64,000 bases of DNA from Coprousia sp963931435. GTDB taxonomy: Bacteria > Actinomycetota > Coriobacteriia > Coriobacteriales > Coriobacteriaceae. Both the position numbers and the translations under genes were made by a program. Shown here piece after piece: positions 47,849-57,365 of this stretch. The first letter of the stretch is position 1. Each line of letters begins with the position of its first letter. The notes under the pieces were generated by a model. It ran no database searches. It was given only the letters and a program-made list of their open reading frames with translations, and was not told where the DNA came from. The stretch is taken from the NCBI GenBank assembly GCA_963931435.1, contig OZ007012.1, positions 2,108,001 through 2,172,000 of the forward strand, written 5' to 3'.

Positions 47849-50008
47849 ATGGCTGAGCAACCAAATAGCGACGCGCATCCCGATCGATCGTCGCACGAGC
47901 CCGGCTCGACCGCCATGTTCCAGGCGCTCGGCGCCGTCAAGGCGGGCGCCCTGCACGAGCGCGATGCCAAGCCCCGGGCCAAAGCCGCCGCGGGCGCGTC
48001 GCACCCCGATGCGCACACCATCCCGGTGAGCATCGCGGCGATGCTCGTCACCATCGGCGTGGTCTACGGCGACATCGGCACCTCGCCCATGTACGTGACC
48101 AAGGCGCTCGTAGCCGGCAACGGCGGCATCATGAGCGTCACCGAGGAGTTCGTGCTGGGCGCCATCTCGCTCGTGCTGTGGACGGTGACGCTGCTCACCA
48201 CCATCAAGTACGTGCTCGTCTCGCTCAAGGCCGACAACCACGGCGAGGGCGGCATCTTCGCCCTCTACTCCATCGTGCGCCGGTTCGGCAAGTGGCTCAT
48301 CATCCCCGCCATGCTCGGCGGCTCGGCGCTTCTGGCCGACGGCGTGCTCACCCCCGCCGTCACCATCACCACAGCCGTCGAAGGCCTGCGCACCATCCCC
48401 GAGATGCACGCGCTCATAGGCGACGAGCAGATCAACGTGGTCATCATCGCCCTCATCATCGTCTGCATCCTGTTCGCGGTGCAGCGCGCCGGCACCTCCA
48501 AGATCGGCCGCGCGTTCGGCCCGGTCATGACGTTCTGGTTCCTGTTTTTGGGCGGCGTGGGCCTCGTCTCGCTGCTCACGGCGCCCCAGATGCTTCTGGC
48601 CATCAACCCGCTCTACGGCATCCGGTTCCTGTTCTCGCCCAACAACCACGCGGGCATCATGATCCTGGGCAGCTGCTTTCTGGCCACGACCGGTGCCGAG
48701 GCCCTCTACTCCGACATGGGCCACGTGGGCCGCAACAACATCTACGCCACCTGGCCGTTCGTCAAGGTCTGCCTCATCCTGAGCTACCTGGGCCAGGGCG
48801 CGTGGCTGCTCAACAACGCCGGCAACGCCGAGCTGGCGGGCCTGGCCGACCTCAACCCGTTCTTCCAGATGCTCCCCGGCATGCTGCGTCCGTTCGGCGT
48901 CATCCTCTCCACGGCGGCGGCCATCATCGCCAGCCAAGCGCTCATCACCGGCGCGTTCTCGCTCGTCTCCGAGGCGAGCCGCCTCGACCTCATGCCGCAC
49001 CTCCAGGTGTTCTATCCGGCCGAGACCAAGGGCCAGCTCTACATCCCGCTCGTCAACAACGTGATGTGGGTGGGCTGCATCGCCGTCGTGCTGCTGTTCC
49101 AATCCTCGGCGCACATGGAGGCTGCCTACGGCCTGGCCATCACCATCACCATGCTGTGCACCACGGTGCTGCTGTTCATCTACCTGCATCGCGTGCGCAA
49201 GATCCACCTGCTGCCCTGGGTGTTCCTGGTGTTCTTCTTCGCACTCGAGAGCTTCTTCTTCGGCTCGTCGCTCACCAAGTTCTTCCATGGCGGCTACTTC
49301 ACCATCCTGCTCGCCGCGCTCATCATGTCAATCATGCTGTGCTGGTACGCCGGCACCGCCGTCGAGCGCCGTCAGGCCACGCTGCTGCCCGTGCGCAACT
49401 ACCTCGACCAGCTGGCGCGCCTGCGCGACGACGTGACCTACGACCTCATGTGCGACAACCTGGTCTACCTCACCAACGACACCAACACCAACTACCTCGA
49501 CCGCGACATCCTCTACTCGATCCTCGACAAGCATCCCAAGCGCGCCAAGGCGTACTGGTTCATCAACGTCGAGGTCATGGACGAGCCCCGCACGTTCGCC
49601 TACTCGGTCGAGAGCTTCGGGACCGACTACGTGTTCCGCGTGCACCTGTTCCTGGGCTACAAGGTGGACCAGCGCGTCAACGCCTATCTGCGCCAGGTGG
49701 TTCAGGACCTCTCCGCCTCCGGCGAGCTGCCCCCGCAGCAGCATGAATACTCGGTGTACAAGAAGAGCGGCCCCATCGGCTCGTTCCAGTTCTGCATGCT
49801 GCGCAAGACGCTGGCCCCCGAGTCCGACGTGCACAACCGCGAGCGCACCGCCATCGGCCTCAAGTACGCCATCCGCAGCTTCGCAGGCTCGCCTGCGCAG
49901 TGGTACGGCCTGGAGAACTCCAGCGTGTTCGTGGAGTACGTGCCGCTGTTCACCAAATTCAAGAGCGTGAACAAGCTGCACCGCATCGCGCCGGACGAGC
50001 GGCCGTAG
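47849..50008 (+). CDS. kup: KUP-family potassium transporter
   Basis: 719 residues, ATG 47849 with GAGGAG nine bases upstream. A ~55-residue hydrophilic leader precedes the first helix, which holds the family signature GVVYGDIGTSPMYVTKALV. About 12 membrane helices follow (to ~residue 510), with VLVSLKADNHGEGGIFALYS, ALLADGVLTPAVTITTAVEG and TTGAEALYSDMGHVGR all characteristic of Kup. The C-terminal ~200 residues form the cytosolic domain. Kup takes up K+ with protons. A strong terminator follows. Confidence 0.97.
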   Translation: MAEQPNSDAHPDRSSHEPGSTAMFQALGAVKAGALHERDAKPRAKAAAGASHPDAHTIPVSIAAMLVTIGVVYGDIGTSPMYVTKALVAGNGGIMSVTEEFVLGAISLVLWTVTLLTTIKYVLVSLKADNHGEGGIFALYSIVRRFGKWLIIPAMLGGSALLADGVLTPAVTITTAVEGLRTIPEMHALIGDEQINVVIIALIIVCILFAVQRAGTSKIGRAFGPVMTFWFLFLGGVGLVSLLTAPQMLLAINPLYGIRFLFSPNNHAGIMILGSCFLATTGAEALYSDMGHVGRNNIYATWPFVKVCLILSYLGQGAWLLNNAGNAELAGLADLNPFFQMLPGMLRPFGVILSTAAAIIASQALITGAFSLVSEASRLDLMPHLQVFYPAETKGQLYIPLVNNVMWVGCIAVVLLFQSSAHMEAAYGLAITITMLCTTVLLFIYLHRVRKIHLLPWVFLVFFFALESFFFGSSLTKFFHGGYFTILLAALIMSIMLCWYAGTAVERRQATLLPVRNYLDQLARLRDDVTYDLMCDNLVYLTNDTNTNYLDRDILYSILDKHPKRAKAYWFINVEVMDEPRTFAYSVESFGTDYVFRVHLFLGYKVDQRVNAYLRQVVQDLSASGELPPQQHEYSVYKKSGPIGSFQFCMLRKTLAPESDVHNRERTAIGLKYAIRSFAGSPAQWYGLENSSVFVEYVPLFTKFKSVNKLHRIAPDERP

Positions 50009-50045
50009 CGCCTGGGCGCGCCATCGACGCCATCGACTCGACCCC

Positions 50046-50075
50046 GAGCCCCTCTCCCCGAGGGGCTCTTTTTTT
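50046..50075 (+). terminator. Rho-independent terminator after kup
   Basis: GAGCCCCTC (50046-50054), a 5-base loop and GAGGGGCTC (50060-50068), then seven T residues. The remaining gap 50076-50420 has an isolated TTGACA (50308-50313) in the dyad GTCAA-N7-TTGAC, with no properly spaced -10, and no gene. Confidence 0.95.
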
Positions 50076-50420
50076 CATCCTGTTTCGCTCGAATGACGGA
50101 CGCGGCCGCGTCGCACATCCCAACCGTGTACCCGGTCCCCGCGACTCGCCGACCATGTGCCGGTATCGGCCCCGCGTCCGCATCGGCCCTGCGCTGCGTC
50201 CGGCACCCGCTCCCCCTCCTGCGTCCATCAGCGCCCCCATGCCACGCCCGTCCGCGGGGTCGAAGCCTTATAGCCTTTTCAGGAACGCCCCGCTCGTCAA
50301 CAGTTTTTTGACAAGAGGGCGCTACCATACAGGTTTGCGAAGGTTAAGCGCGCATCATCCTGCGGTAAGCGCGCGGCAAGGCCTCAACTGCACCTGTTTC
50401 GAGCACGAAGGATCCCATCC

Positions 50421-52820
50421 ATGCTTGTCACCATCATCTCCGTCCTCGCCCTCGTCGCCAGCATCGTGCTGTGCCGCCGCGAGATCGTCCGCCAGCACGC
50501 CGAGACGCGGTGTGCTGCCTCCACGGGGCAGGCCGCTTCTCCGCACGGCGCCGACGCGCCCTCCCCCATCGAGGATGATCCCGTACGCGACATCGTGCGG
50601 CCGCGGCGCATGGGCGCCGACATCGCCTGGGCGGTCGTGTTCTGGGCCCTGCAGGCGTTCCTCATCGTTTGGTCCGCCCTAGGCCTCGTGCAGCAGGACC
50701 CCATCTCCGCCCTCGTCGTCAACGCCGTGCTCGCGTTCTGCGCCTGGGCGAGCTTCGCGCACGATCGCGTCGCGGCGGCGGTGCGCGAGTTCCAGGTCTC
50801 GCACAAGCGCCTGTCGCGTCCGCTGGTCGGGGCCGTCTCGCTCATCCTTCTGGCCGGCGTGTTCGCCATGCTCGCCCTCGAGCTACCCTCCAACCACTGC
50901 ATCTGGCTCATCTGGCCGCTCTGCCTGCTGCTCGAGTGGTTCCTCATCACGGTGGTGCTCGCAGGCCTCTACTTCCTGTTCCAGCGCCACGGTGCCGCGC
51001 CGGCGGTGCTGTGCGCGGGGCTCTTCGTCCTGGGCATCGCCGAGTACTTCGTCATCACCTTCAAGAACCAGCCCATCCAGCCCGGCGACCTCACCGCCCT
51101 CTCCACGGCGGCGGCCGTGGCCGGCACGGGCTACACCTACTCCATCACGGCCTACTGCCTCTACGGCATGGCCGCGCTCGCGCTGGCGCTCCTGTGCTGC
51201 TCGCTCGCCTCGCTGCTCGTGCCCGTCGAGGAGGAGCGCCGCTTCACCGGCGGGCGCGCCGTCGCCGCCAATCTGCTGGTGGGCGTGCTGTGCCTGGCCG
51301 CGTTCGCCGTGCACGTGACCTGCATCGACTACTACAACCTCCTGCGCATCCAGGTGTACTCGTGGCGCCCCCTCGACAGCTACTACCACCAAGGCTACCT
51401 GCCCACGTTCATCTCGGCGGCGCAGACCATCCGCCCGCCCGTGCCCGAGGACTACGACTACGATGACGCCGCCGCGCTGCTCGAGGAGTACGCCGCCGCC
51501 TACGACGAGGATCCCGAGCTGGGCGCCTCGCCGGCGCGCGTCGAGGCGGAGGCGCAGTACGCCGAGGAGCGGCCCGCGGTCATCGCCATCATGAACGAGA
51601 CGTTCTCCGACCTCTCCATCTACCAGAACCTGCACGCCGGCTACGAGGGCCCCGCGTACTTCAACAGCATCCCCGACGCGCTCGCGCGCGGTCCGCTGTA
51701 CGTCTCGGCCTACGGCGGCGGCACCGCCAACAGCGAGTTCGAGTTCCTGACGGGCAACTCCATGGCCTATCTGGGGCCCGGCGTGTACCCCTACACGCTC
51801 TACGACCTCAGTGAGACCGAGAACCTCGCGCGGCAGTTCGACGAGGCGGGCTACACGACGACCGCCATGCATCCCAACCACGCCACCAACTGGAACCGCG
51901 AGAACGTCTACAGCGACTTCGGGTTCGACGACTTCCTCGACATTGACGATTTCGAGGGCTCCGAGACGCTGCGCGGCATGGTGACCGACGCCGCCACCTA
52001 CGACAAGATCCTCGAGCTGCTGGATGCCGACGAGAACCCGCAGTTCATCTTCGACGTCACCATGCAGAACCACTCCGGCTACGACACGGGCCTCATCCCC
52101 TACAGCAAGCGCGTCTCCTACGAGATCGACGGGCGCATCGACACCGAGGTCAACGAGTACCTCTCGCTCATCGACGAGTCCGACCGCGCGCTGGAGGAGT
52201 TCCTGAACGAGCTGCGCCAGCTGGACCGCAAGGTGGTGGTGGTGTTCTTCGGCGACCACCAGCCGTTCTTCCCCGACCGCTACAACAACGCCTGGTTCAA
52301 GGGCGAGGACGACGCCGTGCACGCCGAGCGCCTCTGGCAGACGGACTACGTCATCTGGGCCAACTACGACGTGGCGGGCTGCGACCAGACGAGTGAGGAG
52401 CGCGACCTCTCCGCCAACTACCTCGCGGCCTACCTGATGCAGCTCATCGGCGCGCCGCTCACCGACTACCAGAAGGCGCAGCTGGTCATCTCCGAGAGCA
52501 TGCCCGCCATCAACACCACCGGGTTCGCCAGCGGATCGTACAGCTGGTATCTCACGGGCGACGACCCCGCGACCGACGGGGGCTCCGGCGCCAGCGGTAG
52601 CGCGGGTGGCGACGGGTCCGATGGTGACGGCTCGGACGGCGAGGCGCTCGCGCGGGCGCATGCCGATCTGGAGACGCTCCAGTACTACAAGCTCTTCGGG
52701 GACGGCAAGGACATCTACACCCGCCACCAGCAGTCGGCGGGCAACGAGATCGACCCCAACGCCCGACAGGAGGACGAGGACGAGGTCGCAGAGGATGGAG
52801 ACGGGCAGGGGCTCCAGTAG
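50421..52820 (+). CDS. LtaS-like sulfatase-fold phosphoglycerol transferase
   Basis: 799 residues. After an N-terminal helix and a polar loop, four or five membrane helices (~65-325) precede an extracellular sulfatase-fold domain (~385-700). Catalytic features: IAIMNETFSDLS (metal-binding Glu), SAYGGGTANSEFEFLTGNS with the nucleophile Thr, AMHPNHATNWNRENVY, VTMQNHSGYD and VVVFFGDHQPFFP (Asp-His metal ligands). Such enzymes polymerise or transfer glycerolphosphate from phosphatidylglycerol onto lipoteichoic acid or other glycolipids. The C-terminal ~100 residues add a Gly/Ser/Asp linker and acidic tail. Start ATG 50421 has GAAGGAT upstream. Confidence 0.92.
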   Translation: MLVTIISVLALVASIVLCRREIVRQHAETRCAASTGQAASPHGADAPSPIEDDPVRDIVRPRRMGADIAWAVVFWALQAFLIVWSALGLVQQDPISALVVNAVLAFCAWASFAHDRVAAAVREFQVSHKRLSRPLVGAVSLILLAGVFAMLALELPSNHCIWLIWPLCLLLEWFLITVVLAGLYFLFQRHGAAPAVLCAGLFVLGIAEYFVITFKNQPIQPGDLTALSTAAAVAGTGYTYSITAYCLYGMAALALALLCCSLASLLVPVEEERRFTGGRAVAANLLVGVLCLAAFAVHVTCIDYYNLLRIQVYSWRPLDSYYHQGYLPTFISAAQTIRPPVPEDYDYDDAAALLEEYAAAYDEDPELGASPARVEAEAQYAEERPAVIAIMNETFSDLSIYQNLHAGYEGPAYFNSIPDALARGPLYVSAYGGGTANSEFEFLTGNSMAYLGPGVYPYTLYDLSETENLARQFDEAGYTTTAMHPNHATNWNRENVYSDFGFDDFLDIDDFEGSETLRGMVTDAATYDKILELLDADENPQFIFDVTMQNHSGYDTGLIPYSKRVSYEIDGRIDTEVNEYLSLIDESDRALEEFLNELRQLDRKVVVVFFGDHQPFFPDRYNNAWFKGEDDAVHAERLWQTDYVIWANYDVAGCDQTSEERDLSANYLAAYLMQLIGAPLTDYQKAQLVISESMPAINTTGFASGSYSWYLTGDDPATDGGSGASGSAGGDGSDGDGSDGEALARAHADLETLQYYKLFGDGKDIYTRHQQSAGNEIDPNARQEDEDEVAEDGDGQGLQ

Positions 52821-52962
52821 GGCTCCAACAGGATTCCTGCAGGGCTCCTGTAGCCCACCCTTACAAACGCAGCCCCCGAAAAGCAGGCAGACCCAAACGA
52901 TGAAGGGGACCGGCTGGAAACGCTCTGAGACCTCATGGGGCCCCGCAGATTCATTTCAGTTC

Positions 52963-52989
52963 GAGCCGGCCTTCGGGCCGGCTCTTCTT
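52963..52989 (+). terminator. Terminator after the LtaS-like gene
   Basis: GAGCCGGCC (52963-52971) and GGCCGGCTC (52976-52984) form a 9-bp stem with a 4-base loop, followed by TTCTT. Confidence 0.75.
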
Positions 52990-53083
52990 GTATGGCGCCG
53001 GTTTCCCGCACCGCGCCGACACCGGCCCCGCGGCACCGCCGACCGATCGCCCCGGCTTCAGGGGAAGGCGGCGGAGCGCGTCC

Positions 53084-53848
53084 CTACCGCCCCTGCAGGC
53101 GAGCGGTTATGCGGTCGACGAGCTCCTCGGGGCAGCCTGCGACGTCGATCAGATAGGCGCGCGCTCCGCCGTAGCGCTCATGCAGATACGCCATCGTGCG
53201 CTCCATCTCGCGCGGGTCGGCCTCGAACAGGCAGCGCGGCACGCGCCGGCGCACGATGAGCGATACCACCGCGCGCTGCAGGCGCAGAAAGCCGCCCATG
53301 TAGCGCTGGGTCGCCGCGTAGTCGGCCACGATGGACGCCGCGTCGACGCCCGCGAGCTCAAGCAGGAGCATGGTGATCACGCCGGTGCGGTCCTTGCCCA
53401 CGCGGCAGTGGTACAGCACGCATCCCGGCACATCGAGCGCCTCCATGAGGTGGCGGAAGCCCGCGGCATCGTTGTCGAGGAGGTCGCGGTAGGACGCGAA
53501 CATGCTTTCCGGCAGCAGCCCCTGGAACCCGTTGGAGTTGAGCTGGTCCATCATGGGCACGTGCACGTAGTCCACATCGGGCTGCGGCCGCTTGGCGAAG
53601 GGGTCGGGCCAGATGCGCAGCTCGAAGTTGCTTCGCACGTCGATCACCCGGCGCAGGCCGTAGGAGCGCAGCATCCGCACGTCGCTTGGGCGCAGACGCG
53701 TCAGCGCTCCCGAGCGCAGATAGACATGGCGGGCGGTTCGGCCCATGCGGCCCTGATCGTCGCGGTAGGCGAACCCGCCAAGATCGCGCGTGTTGCGCGC
53801 GCCCTTGAGCGGCAGGGGCTGCGAGGTATAGAGCTCTGCTTCAGACAT
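53084..53848 (-). CDS. Tyrosine-protein phosphatase (Y_phosphatase3 / DSP-like)
   Basis: 254 residues from ATG 53848. N-terminal GARNTRDLGGFAYRDDQGRM is the typical 'f.n.RDlGg' opening of this family, LRRVIDVRSNFELR supplies the general region with Asp, and the P-loop HCRVGKDRTG (~146-155, Cys nucleophile and Arg) is complete. Family members dephosphorylate protein tyrosine, phosphoinositides or lipids. The frame stays open upstream to 53962, but that part has no similarity. It is convergent with the LtaS-like gene; its target is unknown. Confidence 0.9.
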   Translation of the reverse strand: MSEAELYTSQPLPLKGARNTRDLGGFAYRDDQGRMGRTARHVYLRSGALTRLRPSDVRMLRSYGLRRVIDVRSNFELRIWPDPFAKRPQPDVDYVHVPMMDQLNSNGFQGLLPESMFASYRDLLDNDAAGFRHLMEALDVPGCVLYHCRVGKDRTGVITMLLLELAGVDAASIVADYAATQRYMGGFLRLQRAVVSLIVRRRVPRCLFEADPREMERTMAYLHERYGGARAYLIDVAGCPEELVDRITARLQGR

Positions 53849-53974
53849 GAGACCGCTTTCGCCGGCATCGGCGCGCACCGCTTCCCCTTCGGATGCGCCT
53901 TCTTCCACTATAGAGGACGCGCGGCCCCTGCGCGTCCACGCATCGGCGAGCGCGAGAAACAATCAGGTGCCCAC

Positions 53975-54514
53975 CTAGATGCCCAAGGCGGTGCAGGCCG
54001 CCTTCGCGATGCGCGCACGGTCCTCGGCGTCCGGATGATCGAGGGCCGCATCGAAGTTGGCGATCATGGCCTGGATGCGCTCATCGCCCGGATGCTCGGC
54101 CAGCATCGCCTCGTAGCGCTTGCGCACGCCCGGCCCCATCTTGCCCTGGCACATCGCGCCGCCCAGATAGACAGCGTCTCCGGACAGATGGGCCCTCACG
54201 CGATCCAGGATCTGATCGAAATACGCCGCGCTCCCGCCGAACCCGGCCGTGCCGAACAGGAACACGCGCCTGCCGCCCAAGCTGCCGAGGAACTCTGCCA
54301 TCTCGGGCGCGCAGTCGCCCTTGTCGGTCCAGAACCCGGCGAGCACCGCGTCGGCCGTCGCGACGGACGCCCCGGAGAGTGCAGCCCCCTCAACGAGCGG
54401 CACCGCGCCGTTGAACACGAGCTCGACCCCACGGGCGGCGAGCTCCCCCGCCACCGCGTCGGCGACCGCCCGCGTGTTGCCGCCCTTGCTCGAAACCACC
54501 ACCGCGCATTTCAT
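53975..54514 (-). CDS. Flavodoxin-family protein
   Basis: 179 residues. The FMN phosphate loop is SSKGGNTRAVADAVA (residues 8-22, replacing the usual T-x-T-G-N-T), followed by DAVLAGFWTDKGDCAPEM and VFLFGTAGFGGS, where flavodoxins have the W/Y-rich isoalloxazine loops. It lacks the aromatic 'WG' and 'YxxY' flanks of electron-transfer flavodoxins, resembling the flavodoxin-like proteins of anaerobes. A helical C-terminal part (~125-179) is extra. It is between the tyrosine phosphatase and the pentapeptide gene, all on the minus strand with >70-base gaps. Confidence 0.85.
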   Translation of the reverse strand: MKCAVVVSSKGGNTRAVADAVAGELAARGVELVFNGAVPLVEGAALSGASVATADAVLAGFWTDKGDCAPEMAEFLGSLGGRRVFLFGTAGFGGSAAYFDQILDRVRAHLSGDAVYLGGAMCQGKMGPGVRKRYEAMLAEHPGDERIQAMIANFDAALDHPDAEDRARIAKAACTALGI

Positions 54515-54588
54515 CCCGCATCATCCCTTTGGTTGAATCCTGTATGCCTGCCGTGTTATACCCGCCTTGCCTGCCGCCGAGCGCCCTC

Positions 54589-55269
54589 TCATGCCTCCTT
54601 GATGCGCACGCCCAGGAAGCCCACCAGGTCCACAGCCTGCTCGGCATCGATCATGCACCCGCGCAACTCGTGGAAATCGCTCGAGACCATGAGCCCGCCG
54701 ATATCGCAGGATGACAGATCGATGCCAGCGAGCGACGTCCGGATGAACTCCGCCCGGCTGAGGTCGCAGCGCTCGAGGCGCACATCACCCAAGCGCGCCT
54801 GATGCCAGGAGCTCTCAGCGAGAACGGTACCGGCGAGACGCAGGCCGTGTATCGAGGTCTCGGAAAGATCCGCATAGCGCATCTGGGAATCCGTCGCGGA
54901 GACCCCGGTCAGGCGGCTCTTGAGAAACGAGAGGCCCGGCGCCGAGCAGTCGCGGAAGTCCACGCGGTTGAGCCAGCAGCGCTCCATGGTGCAGGAGATG
55001 AACCGGCAGCCGCGGAACACCACGTCGGTCATGCCCGAGCGCGAGAAGTCGACGTTCTCGAACTGGCAGTCGCGAAACGCGAGCTGGCGGAACGTGGCGT
55101 CGCCGGCGTCGACGCCCTCAAGGGAAAGTCCGACGAACCCGCAGGTCGATATCTCGGGGTCCTCTCCCCCAAGCAGCTCGATCAGATCGGCCCGCGAGAG
55201 ATGCGCCCCGATCTTCTCGCTTACGCGCGCGTAGCCGCGCGGCGCGCGGCCGGCCGTCCTTGATGGCAT
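54589..55269 (-). CDS. Pentapeptide-repeat protein
   Basis: 226 residues, ATG 55269 with AAGGAGAAGGAG upstream. From about residue 45 the chain is a run of A(D/N)LXX-like units: LEGVDAGDATFRQLAFRDCQ, then FENVDFSRSGMTDVVFRGCR, further units and LSRAEFIRTSLAGIDLSSCD, giving a right-handed beta-helix of about seven coils. Such proteins can mimic DNA (Qnr) or act as scaffolds; which applies here cannot be told. The C-terminus (IDAEQAVDLVGFLGVRIKE) matches the common capping segment of this class. Confidence 0.88.
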   Translation of the reverse strand: MPSRTAGRAPRGYARVSEKIGAHLSRADLIELLGGEDPEISTCGFVGLSLEGVDAGDATFRQLAFRDCQFENVDFSRSGMTDVVFRGCRFISCTMERCWLNRVDFRDCSAPGLSFLKSRLTGVSATDSQMRYADLSETSIHGLRLAGTVLAESSWHQARLGDVRLERCDLSRAEFIRTSLAGIDLSSCDIGGLMVSSDFHELRGCMIDAEQAVDLVGFLGVRIKEA

Positions 55270-55467
55270 AAGGTCTCCTTCTCCTTGGGACGACCATGAT
55301 AGCACGGCGCCGGGGGCGCGTCGCCCCGCCCCGCACGCGGTCATGCGGGCGCGAGCGCACCAGCATCGGTCCGGGCATGCCCAGCATGCCGCCCCCGCAA
55401 GCTGCACGCGGAACGGCGCTCCGCGTGTCGCCCCGCCCGGCAGGGCCGTACCGCCACGCGCCCAAAC

Positions 55468-55498
55468 GGGTCATTTTGACCCCGTCCCCAAATGACCC
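55468..55498. repeat. Inverted repeat GGGTCATTT ... AAATGACCC
   Basis: GGGTCATTT (55468-55476) and AAATGACCC (55490-55498) bracket TGACCCCGTCCCC, directly after the stop of the second ABC gene. On the minus strand the middle reads GGGGACGGGGTCA, a string shared with REP-like elements in many bacteria. The left arm is also followed by a partial second copy of its complement (TGACCCC). It may act as a weak terminator for the ABC operon. Confidence 0.55.
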
Positions 55499-55499
55499 A

Positions 55500-57365
55500 C
55501 TATTCGGCGAACTGCGCGTTGTACAGCTCCGCGTAGGCGCCACCGGCCGCGATCAGCTCGTCGTGCGTCCCCCGCTCGATGATGCGGCCCGCGCGCATCA
55601 TGAGGATGCAGCCGGCGTCGCGGATGGTGGAGAGCCGGTGCGCCACCACGAAGCTCGTCCGCCCCGCCATGAGGCGGTCGAACGCCTCCTGCACCTGGGC
55701 CTCGGTGCGCGTGTCGATGGAGCTCGTCGCCTCGTCCAGCAAAAGGATCGCCGGATCGGTGAGCATGACCCGCGCGATGCACAGGAGCTGCTTCTGACCC
55801 TGCGAGAACGTACCCCCGTCCTCGCCGATCACCGTGTCGTAGCCCTGCGGCAGCGCCCGGATGAACGAATCGGCGTGGGCGCGGCGGGCGGCGTCGACGA
55901 TCTCCTCGCGCGCGGCATCCGGCCGACCGTAGGCGATGTTCTCCGCCACCGTTCCCTCGAAGAGCCAGGTGTCCTGCAGCACCATGCCGAACGAGGCCCG
56001 CAGGCTGCGGCGCGTGAGCGCGCGGATATCGTGCCCGTCGAGGACGATGCGCCCGGCATCGGCATCATAGAAGCGCAGGAGCAGGTTGATGAGGGTGGTC
56101 TTGCCGCAGCCGGTGGGGCCCACGAGCGCGATGCGCGCGCCGGGGCGGGCGTGCACGCAGATGTCGCGCAGGATGGGGCGGCCGGGCACGTAGGAGAAGT
56201 CGACGTGCTCGATGGACACGTCGCCCGCCGGATCGGCGAGCGCGACCGCGTCGGGCGCGTCGGGCTCCTCCTCCGGCGCGTCGATGAGCGCGAACACGCG
56301 CCGCGCCGAGGCCCATGCGGTCTGGATCTGCGTGATGACCCCGGTGATCTCGTTGAAAGGCTTGGTGTACTGGTTGGCGTAGGAGAGGAACGTCTGCACG
56401 CCGCCCACGGTGAGCGGCGCCGGCCACCCGGTGATGACGCAGATGCAGCCGATGACGCCCACCACCGCGTAGATGATGTTGTTGATGAAGCGCGTCCCGG
56501 GGTTGGAGAGCGAGCTCAAGAACTGCGCGCGCTCGCCCGCGACATACAGCTCGGCGTTGAGTCCCTCGAAGCGCTCCTGGGCGCGCTCGCCGTAGGCGAA
56601 GGCCGTCACAAGGCGCTGCTGCCCCACGTATTCCTCGATGTGCCCGCTGAGCTGGCCCTGGATGCGCTGCTGGGCGGCGAAGCTCTTGTTGGAGAAGCGC
56701 GCGATGGCCCAAGCCGCCAAGATGGAGAGCGGCGTCACGAGCACCACCACGAGGGCCATGGGCACCGAGAGCGCCAGCATGAACACGAGCGTTCCCACGA
56801 TGGTCACGACGCCGCCGAACAGGTTGGTGAGCCCTTGCAGGAGACCGTCGCCCACCTGGTCCACATCGTTCACCATGCGGCTCACGAGATCGCCGTGCGC
56901 ATGGGCGTCGATGAACGAGAGCGGCATGCAGCCGAGCCGCTCGTTCGCGTCGACGCGCAGGTCGCGCACGGTGACGCTGGAGAGACGGTTCACGCAGTAG
57001 CCCTGCACCCATTGCGTGATGGAAGCGATGATGATGAGCCCCACCAGGTAGCCGACGAGCACACCCAGGCGCTCGAAGTCCACCGCGCCGGGGCCGACGA
57101 CGGCATCGATGCCCCAGCCGATGACGATGGGCACCGCGAGCTGCGCCACCACCGATACGGCGGAGAAGATAAACGATATGGCGAGAGCAATGCGATGGGG
57201 GCGCACGTAGGTCCACAGGCGCCGTGCCACCGCTCCGGCACCGAGGCGCTCCGCATCCAAGAAGCCAGGGCCTCCCGCGCCGCCCGGGCCGAGGTCGTCT
57301 CCCCCGCCGGCGATGCTCGAGGCGACGGTCGTCACCGATCCAGTGGACGCGTAGGGGTTACTCAT
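55500..57365 (-). CDS. ABC exporter half-transporter, catalytically competent subunit
   Basis: 621 residues from ATG 57365 (AAAGGGGG nine bases upstream). An N-terminal Gly-rich stretch leads to six membrane helices (~55-340) and an ATPase domain (~360-615). Walker A GPTGCGKTT, Q-loop GMVLQDTWLF, signature FSQGQKQ (variant of LSGGQ), Walker B ILLLDEATSSID with its catalytic Glu and H-loop VVAHRLST are present. It pairs with the upstream gene, whose Walker B lacks the Glu, as in heterodimeric TM287/288- or MdlAB-type exporters. Their genes overlap by eight bases. Substrate unknown (drugs or lipids). Confidence 0.94.
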   Translation of the reverse strand: MSNPYASTGSVTTVASSIAGGGDDLGPGGAGGPGFLDAERLGAGAVARRLWTYVRPHRIALAISFIFSAVSVVAQLAVPIVIGWGIDAVVGPGAVDFERLGVLVGYLVGLIIIASITQWVQGYCVNRLSSVTVRDLRVDANERLGCMPLSFIDAHAHGDLVSRMVNDVDQVGDGLLQGLTNLFGGVVTIVGTLVFMLALSVPMALVVVLVTPLSILAAWAIARFSNKSFAAQQRIQGQLSGHIEEYVGQQRLVTAFAYGERAQERFEGLNAELYVAGERAQFLSSLSNPGTRFINNIIYAVVGVIGCICVITGWPAPLTVGGVQTFLSYANQYTKPFNEITGVITQIQTAWASARRVFALIDAPEEEPDAPDAVALADPAGDVSIEHVDFSYVPGRPILRDICVHARPGARIALVGPTGCGKTTLINLLLRFYDADAGRIVLDGHDIRALTRRSLRASFGMVLQDTWLFEGTVAENIAYGRPDAAREEIVDAARRAHADSFIRALPQGYDTVIGEDGGTFSQGQKQLLCIARVMLTDPAILLLDEATSSIDTRTEAQVQEAFDRLMAGRTSFVVAHRLSTIRDAGCILMMRAGRIIERGTHDELIAAGGAYAELYNAQFAE

